A stretch of DNA of 64,000 nucleotides from Heligmosomoides polygyrus polygyrus (GCA_947396885.1 OX377202.1:61096034-61160033), one strand, 5' to 3'; positions 57,501 to 62,321 are shown, counted from the first letter of the stretch. Numbers and translations: made by a program. Notes: a model not told the origin generated them from the sequence alone.

Positions 57501-58444
57501 TCTGAGTATAATAGAGCTACGCCATGCAGGAAAACCTATAAAAATTCAGTTGTATTGCACTACATGTCAAGTGGCTCTTACGAGTTACGGGTTACAATCT
57601 ACGATTTACGAAATTTCGAATTTTATTTACGCACATCCCTGGTGCCCATTTATCATCTTCCATGATCTAGAAAACAGATTCGAAGCATTTCTCGCCAATG
57701 ATTGCGACCGTGCATCACTGGTCGTCTAACGGCATGCTGAGCATCAGTAGGGGTCTGCAGTTCTCGGCTTTTTGCTAAAGACAACAAGATGTCAGTAAAC
57801 TGAAAGATGGTGACAGAAATAACGCTTGAGATATGCTCAGCACTGCGAATGCTTGCGGTAGAAAAACGGTCTTTTGGGCTCTAATCTTCGCTGCACACAC
57901 AAGTCGTGTTTGTTTTCCAGCTGCCAACAGTTTTCTCTGGACATCGCTTTCCAATCGAGAGCGTTGCGATTTGCAATAACACCTACCTTGTTTCGTGCTG
58001 TCAGGAGGGAAAAGTATGTTTGTGGAACATCGACTCAGGCAAGTTCAACTGAAACACTTATGCTATTGCGTTTTCATTCTAGCCTACTGCTTCGAAAATG
58101 TTCTGCGCATGCAGTCCCCGTTTGATGGATAGAAAGCCCGCTGATGCGGCAGCGATATTATTCCATAGTTGAGGGCAATAGTAGAAGTGAAATTTTGGAG
58201 TAAAAAAAGTGAAAGCAGTGCGGTTCACTCATTGCTGTGAATTACGAGAATTTTTATGAGATTCGAATGTAGCTGCAAGAGTGTAAAATCCGAACAAAAA
58301 CGTTTATCTGTGTCAAGTCATGATGTTATTCTGCCTTTGATTAGCGACACTTTAAGGAGAGCGTGTGCTGAAACTGCGGCGTTCACGGAGCGCCAGCGAG
58401 ACGTCGGCGGTATCGTTTCCAGTGATTTGGTGCATTGCAGCCAA
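18593..58444 (+). CDS. scp-1: SREBP cleavage-activating protein (SCAP), N-terminal and middle part; continues beyond window
   Basis: SCAP is the ER sterol sensor that escorts SREBP to the Golgi. Modelled exons: 18593-18663, 18931-19070, 19730-19839, 36179-36367, 36428-36557, 36618-36823, 40700-40805, 40877-40979, 41036-41234, 41286-41410, 41473-41591, 49090-49205, 49269-49356, 49394-49499, 49557-49641, 49704-49819, 49875-50013, 50145-50231, 57921-58038, then tentative 58083-58119 and 58261-58444. Every phase closes (about 858 codons). Exons 2-3 hold TM1 and 'FVQQIFIRGSVEPW'. Exons 4-6 hold lumenal loop 1 ('GPLSRAF', 'LRDLLLGIP'). Exons 7-10 hold the sterol-sensing domain ('GAEIFPYIALILGLEN', 'EIQEFCMFAFIGLVIDF'). 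Exons 12-13 hold TM7 and exon 17 TM8. Exon 19 starts the WD40 domain ('FSGHRFPIESVA', 'CCQEGKVCLWN'). Exon 19 ends at a GC donor (CAG|GCAAGT). The remaining WD40 repeats should lie right of the window. The join from exon 11 to 12 and the last two exons are least sure. Confidence 0.9.
19986..20110 (+). repeat. Dispersed Helitron-like terminal repeat, copy 1
   Basis: Contains two small hairpins, ACACGCC-TAAC-GGCGTGT and CGCGCACTTGCGCG, followed by the shared 'ACGGAAAGTAGTTTTTGTAA'. Related at 60580-60690 in the same orientation and at 35740-35822 and 47400-47531 inverted. Confidence 0.55.
20111..21300. other. Intron sequence with poly(C) tracts and short palindromes
   Basis: No gene. Two C runs of 9-12 bases occur near 20783-20794 and 20916-20928. 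An inverted repeat lies at about 21040-21100 (CAGAAGCCATGC and GCATGGCTTCTG). Several CAGAAGACC-like stretches near 20580-20620 recall the degenerate 41-bp repeat family. Confidence 0.4.
21333..21385. repeat. Perfect 25-bp-arm palindrome with 3-nt loop
   Basis: Arms 21333-21357 and 21361-21385 are exact reverse complements around TTC. The outermost arm sequence is GAATGCGGATCTGGG and the innermost is CTGCGCTC. Confidence 0.9.
21480..22140. mobile_element. Foldback element with tRNA-like arm sequence
   Basis: Left part (GCCCTCCAAGCTTAGAGA, 21692-21709; CCCGCGATGGCAG, 21757) is repeated inverted in the right part (CCATCGCGGGCG, 22063; CTCCAAGCTAGGAGGGC, 22120). CCCAAGTGGTCAGCTGA (21546) matches inverted TCAGCTGACTACTTGGG (21864). 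A tRNA-like stretch with GTGGCGCAGTGGATAGCG lies near 21785. A tandem duplication of about 54 bp sits at 21488-21577. Confidence 0.65.
23548..23780. repeat. Cluster of GC-rich palindromes
   Basis: Three short GCCGGCnnCGCCGGC palindromes in about 100 bp, with GCGGGCCACGCCAGGCTAG repeated twice, then a long near-perfect hairpin at 23716-23776 (CTTCCTTACCCAGCG against CGCTGGGTAAGGAAG around GTTGCCGGCGAAGCCGGCAAC). Confidence 0.85.
24410..25070 (+). repeat. Three tandem copies of a 210-260-bp repeat
   Basis: Each unit contains GATATGTGTGTTCCTC or a close variant, TTGTTGTTCAACTT, and GAATGGGAGAATCTTAC. Unit starts are near 24410, 24598 and 24886. Units diverge by substitutions and indels. Confidence 0.75.
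25925..26070 (+). repeat. Hairpin module HM, copy 1
   Basis: ACCAGTCGTACGTCGG pairs with CCTACGACTGGT around GCGGCC; then GGGGGCTTCGCCCCC and CAAACCCCGAGAATA. The same order recurs at 30943-31060 and, degraded, at 59685-59790. Each copy is followed within a few hundred bp by a 41-bp-type array. Confidence 0.75.
26088..26345 (+). repeat. Tandem repeat of about 107 bp, 2.4 copies
   Basis: Units begin GATTCGTGTTCAGCGACCTC near 26088, 26195 and 26301. Each full unit includes ATCGATCGATATCGATTGG and TTCGCGCCACTTGA. Confidence 0.85.
26352..26975 (+). repeat. 41-bp minisatellite array, 15 units
   Basis: Unit begins CGACGTGTTCGGCACGTCT and ends ATGCACGG followed by (T/C)GC. Fifteen nearly identical units vary at two linked sites (A or G after CACGTCT; T or C after CACGG). 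Each unit contains the inverted repeat GACGTG-TTCGG-CACGTC. Because 41 is not a multiple of 3 and the unit lacks stops in these frames, long ORFs appear in all three forward frames and some reverse frames; they are artefacts. Confidence 0.97.
27002..27051. repeat. GGAC and CA microsatellites
   Basis: Short GGAC repeats at 27003-27014, followed by a CA/CG dinucleotide-type run to about 27049, directly after the 41-bp array. Confidence 0.85.
27775..27905 (+). pseudogene. RTE LINE C-terminal fragment
   Basis: One frame reads 'ARLRCYGHVLRVDNDTIS' and 'KNGLNGDV', the conserved tail of RTE/BovB-type ORF2 (compare LRWYGHVLR in family members). No neighbouring reverse transcriptase remains. Confidence 0.7.
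28053..28092. repeat. Perfect hairpin
   Basis: TTTGTCGCCTATAGC and GCTATAGGCGACAAA flank the 7-base loop GACAGAA. Confidence 0.85.
28285..28620 (-). pseudogene. CR1-type LINE 3' fragment
   Basis: Minus strand reads 'QFTRKLLLRCSCLNYAS', matching the FTRKL block of the fragments at 1090 and 31875. A TTTA-type run at 28599-28616 abuts the right side. Confidence 0.55.
28621..30530. other. Intron sequence without recognised gene
   Basis: No convincing exon. A G run of 10-11 bases lies near 29897-29910, and CG-rich short inverted repeats (GCGACGTCGC twice) lie near 30311-30345. Confidence 0.4.
30540..31845 (+). mobile_element. Hairpin-plus-minisatellite element, copy 2 (left arm of foldback)
   Basis: Begins with a block shared with 45660-45830 (GAAAAATACCC(G/A)GAC). 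Then comes an inverted pair (GGGGCCGTATGCTCGT near 30777 and ACGAGCATACGGCCCC near 30872), the HM hairpin at 30943-31010, a block shared with 59925-60040 (CCCAATCCGAAGTGC), and an array of degenerate 41-bp units (31320-31790). Its right end (GCTGAATATATCGTAAACTT) is mirrored at 32745-32780. Confidence 0.7.
31320..31790 (-). repeat. Degenerate 41-bp repeat array
   Basis: About eleven units of 38-42 bp built on GACGTCTTCGGCACGTCTTCT and a 3' part like CCTGCGCACGTT. Aligned base for base, the unit matches the homogeneous 41-bp unit at 26352 over most of its length. Confidence 0.8.
31875..32465 (-). pseudogene. CR1-type LINE 3' fragment with A-rich tail
   Basis: Minus strand reads 'ALERVQNTFTRKLFLRSF', 'GIPSLEWRRKRFDLLM', 'DFFIPVTSHTRGAALKF' for 150 aa, then a TAAA-type tail (TTTATTTTATTTTATTTAG on the plus strand, 31876-31893). 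It sits at the centre of the foldback between the two degenerate arrays. Confidence 0.8.
32460..32605. repeat. Inverted repeat with about 40-bp arms
   Basis: GGCATCTCTTGGCTTC at 32460 pairs with GAAGCCAAGAGATGCC ending near 32594; CCCTCCCCGTGACCG also pairs across a loop of about 50 bp. Confidence 0.85.
32760..33150 (+). repeat. Degenerate 41-bp repeat array, inverted partner
   Basis: About nine units like GACGTCGTCCAACGTGCG with TTCAGAAGACGTGCTGAA, the reverse complement of the array at 31320-31790. It forms the right arm of the same foldback. Confidence 0.8.
33190..35465 (+). pseudogene. RTE-type non-LTR retrotransposon, multiply frameshifted
   Basis: Endonuclease start is seen at about 33360-33480 ('VGTLTGRSCELVEPL', 'CAMQETRW'), but most of the endonuclease domain is deleted. 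The linker (33590-33790) and reverse transcriptase follow in several frames: 'EETDAALRMMRPGKA', 'CSNYRPIRLLSHSM' then stop, 'ISFLDFEKASDRVPREV', 'VGVHQGSALSPLLF', and the catalytic 'LYADDVVLSC' near 34690. The tail has the RTE C-terminus and an AC-poor GAGGAAGAAGAAGA end. A G-rich tract (33181-33230) precedes it. ATTAG may be the target duplication (33172, 35466). Confidence 0.85.
35740..35822 (-). repeat. Helitron-like terminal repeat, copy 2
   Basis: Contains GCGCGAAGCGCGCAAGTGCGAG, a short imperfect hairpin (CACCCGATAGGCATG) and then ACGGAGCTAG before T, which fits the hairpin-then-CTRR layout of Helitron 3' ends. Confidence 0.5.
35900..36110 (-). pseudogene. CR1-type LINE C-terminal fragment
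   Basis: Minus strand reads 'LFKILTKRFPTEAIKF' and 'RLRLYLRLPRSQLRS', which aligns with 'MFKILTNKISIDPTIF' and 'LRLYLPVPKSQARS' at 58980-59110. It lies 69 bp before scp-1 exon 4. Confidence 0.75.
36935..37410 (-). pseudogene. CR1-type LINE 3' fragment
   Basis: 'DFFIPTSSHTRGADVKLRTA' matches 'DFFIPVTSHTRGAALKF' at 31875-32465. TTTTATTTATTTG marks the tail at the left end. Further C-terminal-like sequence continues rightward in broken frames to about 37410. Confidence 0.7.
37411..37755 (-). pseudogene. Mariner transposase fragment
   Basis: Two overlapping minus frames give 'KVMFCIWSHCEGVIHH' and 'SSLAPTDYHLPLSPS', matching the mariner catalytic core around the second and third aspartates (the latter normally in SPDLAPSDYHLF). 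No terminal repeats were found; the fragment is frameshifted. Confidence 0.75.
37918..38730. repeat. GC-rich inverted pair ending in CTTTTATACTTG / AGTATAAAAGG
   Basis: GGCGCCTTTTATACTTGCGCC (37930) is mirrored by GGGAGTATAAAAGGCGCC (38706). Both are flanked by CGCGGCGCGGCGCGA-type sequence. At 38632-38700 a further near-palindrome has CGGCGCGTCAAATT against AATTGACGCGCCG. A member of the same family lies at 56585-56720. Confidence 0.65.
38722..39236. mobile_element. MITE-like element with inverted ends and internal direct repeat
   Basis: The left end GCCTTAAGCTGCATGCACACTC is mirrored by GAGTGTGCATGCGGCTTTAGG (39215-39236). CCTGTTCATACTTCG is mirrored by CGAAGTATGAACAGG (39134). The interior has two copies of a segment of about 100 bp with GCGCTCGAGTATGAACACTTT and TTTTAATCGAT. 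Confidence 0.7.
39598..39900 (+). mobile_element. SINE family 1, copy b
   Basis: Shares CCAACCAAGCCTTCCATC, GTGAATTGGTGCCAGACTTG and AGGTAGAATGCATGGC with 1555-1865; the head is diverged. Confidence 0.7.
42001..43471. mobile_element. Foldback element C1, almost entirely palindromic
   Basis: Left end ACCAGGGAATGCCGTCAGCTTCC is mirrored by GGAAGCTGACGGCATCCCTGGT at the right end. Arms of about 730 bp stay alignable to a centre near 42720 (GACGATGTTTCAGCG-like and CCGAAGTCGTGTCGG segments mirrored). Each arm holds a tRNA-like stretch (GCGCAGTGGTAGAGTGCTCG with GGTTCGGTTCCC, and its mirror). No coding capacity. It shares end motifs with element C2 (53845-55885). Confidence 0.88.
43558..44016. 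other. AT-rich intron sequence, TTCGAAAAC-type simple repeats
   Basis: No gene. From about 43795 to 44005 a run of ATTCGA(T/A)ACTT, TTTGAAAACCG and ATTCGAAAACC-like motifs recalls the TTCGAA islands at 51055 and 56140. Confidence 0.45.
44030..44570. mobile_element. Foldback element D3 with inverted SINE-like loop
   Basis: Left arm 44037-44195 (ACTATAGGGAGAATC, TTTGCTTTTGCCGAATCC) is mirrored by right arm 44400-44565 (GATTCTCCCTATAGT, GGATTCGGCAAAGACAAA). The loop carries a minus-strand tRNA-like SINE head at 44290-44375 (CACCACTGCGCCACCC on plus). Confidence 0.75.
45660..46030 (+). repeat. Hairpin/minisatellite family fragment with degenerate 41-bp units
   Basis: The block with GGGGGAAATTACGG and AAAATACCCAGACGTCTT matches 30590-30650. 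It is followed by four units such as TTCAGAAGACGTGC(G/C)G, ending before a G run of about 17 bases (46035-46052). Confidence 0.7.
46143..47363 (+). mobile_element. Tc1/mariner-superfamily transposon, broken
   Basis: TA target duplication and terminal inverted repeats CAG(T/G)GTGCACCAAAATAACG (46143 and mirrored to 47363). Transposase pieces are 'GWEQILFTDAKLFTVEQAHN', 'DVHQRDILEYVVLPWV' and 'WPPYSPDLNPMDYSVW', so the first and last catalytic acidic regions are visible. The N-terminal DNA-binding part is missing and the reading frame shifts. A 280-bp LINE-like insertion at 46638-46917 splits the catalytic domain. Confidence 0.88.
46638..46917 (-). mobile_element. LINE 3' fragment inserted inside the Tc1/mariner transposase
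   Basis: Bounded by GTGAT at 46633-46637 and 46918-46922. On the minus strand it ends in TAAATAAATAAA, as LINE tails do, and reads 'TGVPTFTNGLKNTQTEHM', like other nematode LINE C-termini. Confidence 0.7.
47400..47531 (-). repeat. Helitron-like terminal repeat, copy 3
   Basis: Contains GCGCGAAGCGCGCAAGTGCGAG, hairpin CACGCC-AATA-GGCGTG, then ACGGAGCAC. It is the right boundary of the 1.9-kb segment absent from sister copy B. Confidence 0.6.
47793..47974. mobile_element. 182-bp hAT-like MITE in copy A
   Basis: Terminal repeats CAGGGCCGGATTCATC and GATGAATCTGGTCCCC. About 40-bp arms mirror each other (AGAGATTTAACGGAGAAAT and ATTTCTCCGTTAAATCTCT). Copy B reads straight through at this point (CCACCCGAAAGC near 52050). 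Confidence 0.8.
50402..51054. other. scp-1 intron sequence without recognised feature
   Basis: No exon or repeat family recognised. It is GC-rich near 50520-50710, where open frames occur on both strands without any family match. Confidence 0.4.
51055..51265. repeat. TTCGAA island with about 48-bp tandem units
   Basis: Dense TTCGAATATTCGA motifs. Three tandem units include TTATTCGTTTATTCGAATA followed by TTCGAGAAAGT(C/T)CAA. Similar sequence occurs at 56140-56290 and, degraded, at 60440-60580. Confidence 0.85.
51382..53020. mobile_element. Foldback family D, copy B
   Basis: Left arm 51382-51800 and right arm 52610-53020 are inverted copies (for example GGGGAGAGCGAGTCATATA near 51417 and TATATGACTCGCTCTTCCC near 52964). 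Each carries a tRNA-like SINE head (51545-51665; 52690-52830 inverted). The interior 51806-52600 holds the minus-strand acidic ORF and aligns with copy A. Confidence 0.85.
51957..52364 (-). CDS. Acidic protein fragment carried by foldback family D
   Basis: 135-aa open frame on the minus strand. It contains 'REEIKLTERMASILKDFEAR', a strongly acidic stretch 'DEQLEEVEEEDCDPQDELID' and 'WTYYNAFGWNDFTPVI'. Sister copy A has a diverged, stop-containing counterpart near 47980-48180 ('HLEMVEEEEDWDSQDTLMD', then an ITF stretch before the MITE). I do not recognise the family. Conservation of the acidic block in two copies suggests a genuine protein sequence, either the element's own or captured from the host, now decayed. 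It lies antisense within scp-1 intron 18. No start context or promoter can be argued from sequence. Confidence 0.45.
   Translation of the reverse strand: MPVNWKSEVAVGFLNLTPTMSADAGVVIHLFTLKCGPSLGKEPSREEIKLTERMASILKDFEARQLEVDGDEQLEEVEEEDCDPQDELIDGEESKQWTYYNAFGWNDFTPVIVHDRRFDLQKKDNILKVYVETEG
53021..53844. other. scp-1 intron sequence without recognised gene
   Basis: No exon seen. A short stretch near 53166-53200 (GGGAGAATCTCCG) recalls arm sequence of foldback D3. Minus-strand open frames lack recognisable motifs. Confidence 0.35.
54198..55091. mobile_element. Mariner element converted to an inverted dimer
   Basis: TA-flanked ends TTAGGTTGGCAACTAATTTC are mirrored exactly. Both halves encode the transposase C-terminal half on opposite strands: minus 'IYQQDNARSLV' and 'WERLNHSAYSPGCAPSD'; plus 'WERQTHPPYSPDLAPSDYHI' and 'FLVGRRFNNVDRVKMHL'. 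These are mariner catalytic motifs. The N-terminal half is absent. Arms of about 360 bp remain roughly 80-90 percent alike by eye. Confidence 0.88.
55094..55515. repeat. Nested hairpin with about 110-bp arms
   Basis: AAAATGCTTGAAGGCAAAA near 55126 mirrors TTGCCTTCAAGCATTTTT near 55469. GTGACATTTTATTTACTAT mirrors ATAGTAAATAAAAATGTCAC. The loop (55205-55395) is unique. Confidence 0.85.
56140..56290. repeat. TTCGAA island, second copy
   Basis: Runs of ATTCGA, TTCGAAATTT and GAATCGAATAT motifs, similar in style to 51055-51265 but without clear tandem units. Confidence 0.7.
56585..56720. mobile_element. Small GC-rich MITE
   Basis: Ends TAGTTTATACTTGCATCGC and a mirrored GGCGGCACAAGTACAAACTA. 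The interior mirrors GCGCGGCGCG and has ATCGATAT. Same end motif as the pair at 37918-38730. Confidence 0.7.
56727..57515. mobile_element. Foldback element with TATATA-rich loop
   Basis: Left GCTATTGTGGTGACAACCTG (56759) and GCCGATTGGCCAGGTGAGGG (56967) are mirrored by CCCTCACCTGGCCAATCGGC (57407) and CACCACAATAGCAAC (57459). The loop is rich in ATATGTATATA-type sequence (57130-57230). Confidence 0.85.
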
Positions 58445-58609
58445 GTATGCTTTTTCCTTATAAAGTTGCTATATATAATTTATACTTTGTTATCGTGCTT
58501 CTACTAGTGGACTACATGGGTGGCCATTTTGACGATTATTTTCTTCGAATTTGTTAGTATCTAAGGTGTTGATTATTTGTTTTGTAGTATTTCTCTATAT
58601 AACCATTCT

Positions 58610-59590
58610 CGGGAGCCTGCGCACAGTCGGAGGTGGCTGTCGTGTACACCTGATACCAGGTTCTTGGTTCATTTTCCGCCCACCAAGTCTTCAATCCCTC
58701 GGGGCTCGGTGAATCGGTGAGAGACTCGTCTGGGAAGGATAAAACACACTTGCCCATTTGGCTGATCACCTCGAGTCATTATTTGGTGAAATACGCATTG
58801 AAATCGTTTTTGACGTCATCAAGATTGCTCTTTTGGAAAGCGTCCAGAACAACTTTACCCGAAAATTATTTTTAAAATGTTTTGGAAATAACTATGACGA
58901 CATACCTAGAGGTCCAGACAGGGCCAAACAGCTTAAGTTACCTTGCCTCCGCAGTCGAAGGAGGATGATCGACATGACCATGATGTTTAAGATTCTTACA
59001 AATAAAATTTCAATAGATCCCACGATATTTTTCCGTGCACCTCTTACAACGAAAAGGAGAGGGAACCTAAGGCTTTATCTTCCTGTTCCAAAATCGCAGG
59101 CGAGATCAAACCTCCTCACTTACAGAAATCCTAAGGACTTGATCTTATTATTAGGTGAGGATGAGAATATCATAAACATGTCTGTGAGTTCGTTCAAGTC
59201 CTTAATGGTACGTAAAAAGTTATGTTAAACGTGCTGTGTTTAATTTTATGTTTGTTGTAGTTTGTGTGACCTAGTATTTGTTTTTCTGTCGTTACTTATG
59301 CAATGCATGACTATGTTCATGTCTGATAAATAAATGAATAAATAAATAAGAGAGATCTCGCCGAAGTCGGCGCCACGGCAGATGACGCCCTTGATAGGAT
59401 GAGGTGGCGACAGATCACAAGAACAGCGGACCCTGCGACTGCGCGGGACTAAACGCTCAGGAGAAGAAGACGCATTGAAATCGTTTCCATGACATCCCGC
59501 GGAAATACAGTGCGTGGCACATCGCAAAAGGGAATGATTAACGCCGTCTTTTATCCTTGTCCTAGTCCCTTTCTTGGCAATACCGTCCAA
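58610..59590 (+). mobile_element. SINE family 1, copy c, split by an insertion
   Basis: Head part 58610-58809 (TCGGTGAATCGGTGAGAGACT, AAATACGCATTGAAATCG) and tail part 59470-59590 (CGCAAAAGGGAATGATTAACGC, TTTTATCCTTGTCC) make one SINE interrupted by 660 bp. The 17-bp ACGCATTGAAATCGTTT occurs at both junctions (58793-58809, 59470-59486). Confidence 0.82.
58810..59469 (+). mobile_element. Chimeric LINE insertion (CR1-type C-terminus plus RTE 3' tail)
   Basis: The first 420 bp encode 'LESVQNNFTRKLFLKCFG' through 'SLMVRKKLC' and a stop, i.e. a CR1-type C-terminus. It is followed by a 3' UTR and an AATAAATGAATAAATAAATA tail (59327-59347). It then continues directly with an RTE 3' end (CGGCAGATGACGCCCTTGAT; GCGGGACTAAACGCTCAGGA), similar to 35360-35465. 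The whole is flanked by one 17-bp duplication. Confidence 0.82.
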
Positions 59591-60400
59591 CGTTTATTTT
59601 CGACATCAGACAAATTCGTGGCGATGTTAGACGAAAGCGTAACATTTTTTTTTCTTGAACCATTGTTTTCGGCTTTTATACTCTACCAGACGTTCAGCGG
59701 CCTACCAGCCGCCAAACGGTCGGGGGCTTCACCGTCAAGTCACGAGAGTATCGTCATCTTTTCTTCTTTAGGCCTTCTTATTATAATTTCGTTGCAGAAC
59801 TGGTTTTACTATATAGAATAGTATAGCGAGATAGATGGGACAGGAAAACTTCAAAACTGTTCCTATGATGCATGTGCACCCATTATCACACGCGTTTTAT
59901 TCTCCGAAGTACCCCCTTCTCTACATGGGGAGAAACAGCTCGCGAGAATCCCAATCCGAAGTGCCTAATCTGCAGAAGACATAAAGAAAATCGATATTGG
60001 TCAACCGGTGAATACCGTTTACTATCCGACGGTAGTAGTACTCATCCGATCCCTGTAGTCATTCTTCCTATCCTCCCCCCAACTTACCCTTGTCCCGGTA
60101 GAGAAAAAGAGTGAGAGTCAAGCACACTTATTACACCAGTCTTCAAAGTCTTTAAAACGTCATCTGAAAATCCAACGCATGCTGCGCAAAGCCTCATCTG
60201 TGCCACGTCTTCTGGATCTGTACGCATGTTGTACGGCGTTCGTGTCATGCCACCTGAATCCGGAAGCATGGTGCATAACGTCTGTGAGAATTTGCTGAGT
60301 CCCAATGCACGTGTCGCGACGTTGCCACGATGTCTGTGACGCGTATTCCGTATCCCTACACATGTGCAACGATCGTTGTGGCCCATCTTCTGCATCCCGA
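59591..60400 (+). mobile_element. Hairpin-plus-minisatellite element, copy 3
   Basis: Degraded HM hairpin at 59685-59755 (CAGACGTTCAGCGGCCTAC and GGGGGCTTCACC), then the shared block GAATCCCAATCCGAAGTGCC (59966), then about six degenerate 41-bp units on the minus strand (60120-60390; GTGCCACGTCTTCTGGATC and relatives). Confidence 0.7.
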
Positions 60401-60579
60401 TTAGATTTGAGCTCGATTAATCGGGCCGAATAATTGTTCGTACGATTTCGAACAATTAATCGCTCGATTACTCGAAAATCGTAAATCGCTGTTGTTCGAA
60501 CACTGTTCGAAATCGAATTCCGCGAAAAGCCATTATTTGAACATTATTCGAAATCGAATTTCGCGAAAAAGCATTATTC

Positions 60580-60690
60580 GGATGCCTAACGGCTTGTCTC
60601 ACACTTGCGTGCTTCGCGCAACTTTGCAACATCACTGACTTACGAAAAGTAGTATTTGTAAGACATAAAATTAGCTAACGTCTAGTACAA
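60580..60690 (+). repeat. Helitron-like terminal repeat, copy 4
   Basis: GGATGCCTAACGGCTTGTCTC, GCTTCGCGCAACTTTGCAAC and ACGAAAAGTAGTATTTGTAA match copy 1 at 19986-20110 in the same orientation. Confidence 0.6.
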
Positions 60691-62268
60691 TTCCCACCAT
60701 AAGGATTGGAAAAAGGGCGCGGTAGGCGCGTTTTCCGCGTTCTTTCTGTTCTTTTGCTGTAGCCGTCTTGATACTCATTCTTTCTAGAAAACTGACACAC
60801 TTTCGTGGTCTCCTCGACGAGGTCTACCCAGCGCCACAAAGATATTTTTCGTTACTCCATTTTTGACCACCATTTTTCCGAAAGCGCCAGGGGATACTCA
60901 TTAGCGAGGGACGTCTCCACAAATTGCGCCCAAAGGACACTTATGCGCGCGGATTTGATGCCAGCGCGTTGATAGCAGGTCCTCCTTATGGAAAATTCTG
61001 TAGACCGAAAAGCTTAAAAGACCATAGTTATCTTATTCTACTTTATAATATTTCTTATTCTTCATTTTATTTTTGATTATTCTAATGAGAACTAACAAAT
61101 TTTTCCTTATCTGCCGAGTACTGGTAAAAATTGACTTTATCTGGTCACATCACGGAAGAGGATGCATAATAGATGAAAATTTCTAATTGGGACGCGCCAT
61201 GCATATTACTTCTGACAGATATCGTAGAGAAGATTTGAATTTGTTCTTGGTGCACACAATGAATAGCGGCATGGATAAGTGTTTTGTCCTTGCTACACAC
61301 GGCTAGGATACCGATTACTTACTCTGGAAAATTGAAGGTTTGGTTGGTCGGCGGCCAGTCCGAGAACCTCGACTCTCCAGTATGTAACAGCCGGCGTGTC
61401 CTCCAATGGCGCTACCTCTCGCACAGGGAATAGCTAATTTTGTATGACTGAAAATTTCTTTGCAGCTCTATCGACTTAGAAAATGTATCTTATCTATAGA
61501 GATGTCCAGGTTTCGCATCCTCATCCTCCATTTTGACCAGCAATGAGCTTTTCCTTTGTAGCAGGTACTGTAACTTTCTTAAGAAGGAAGTTACAAGGTT
61601 GAAACTTCTTTTGAACTCTATTGCATATGGAGGAAGTGCAGGTGTGTCATACTCAATTTGCAAAAAAATTTTTAACCATGCACTTCACTCCAAGAAATCG
61701 ATTTCCCCCTCTTTTCTCAATTCAGTAACTTTTTAAACAAGTAGGCTAGAGTGTTGAGATTTTTTCTTGGCAAAACAAGGTTCAGTGGCTCCGACACAAG
61801 AAAGATACGAAGAGTCAAGCTCATTGTCTAGACTCAGGAAAATGTACAACTTCCTGATCTCGTTGTTTTCAAGATTTAGGACTCCACGCCAGTCTGTCTC
61901 TCAAATGCTAAGACAGCACATGTCACCATTGGAAGCGCTTCCCAACATCATAGTTTTATAAATTTTGAAGAGATCCGACATTTTTCCCTTTTCTGCCGAG
62001 GTCGAGTTCTGGGAGCGTTCGGCTCGACCTGGGCTCCGCGTGCATCGCCCCGCGCCCGATTAAGGCCTCCTCGCACCTGGCTGCGAGACCCAGCGGTACT
62101 GTTCCAATTAAAAGGAACTGCACAGTGCCGTTCGATGCACGGTACTATTGATTCGGCTCGGTCTTCACGTTCATTTATTCCATTGCAATAATTTAAATAT
62201 TGCTTTGATCGGATTTGATTGTTACGCTCTACGTGCTGTGACAAGATTGTTGCGTAATCGAATGTACC

Positions 62269-62270
<2 letters not shown>
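60691..62270. other. Sequence without recognised feature
   Basis: Presumably scp-1 intron. AT-rich around 61030-61140. No exon with SCAP similarity found; the remaining SCAP exons are expected beyond 64000 or were missed here. Confidence 0.35.
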
Positions 62271-62271
<1 letters not shown>

Positions 62272-62312
<41 letters not shown>

Positions 62313-62316
62313 TTAC
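62272..62316. repeat. (TTTA)n microsatellite
   Basis: About 11 TTTA repeats immediately left of a SINE family 1 copy. Confidence 0.95.
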
Positions 62317-62321
62317 TAACT

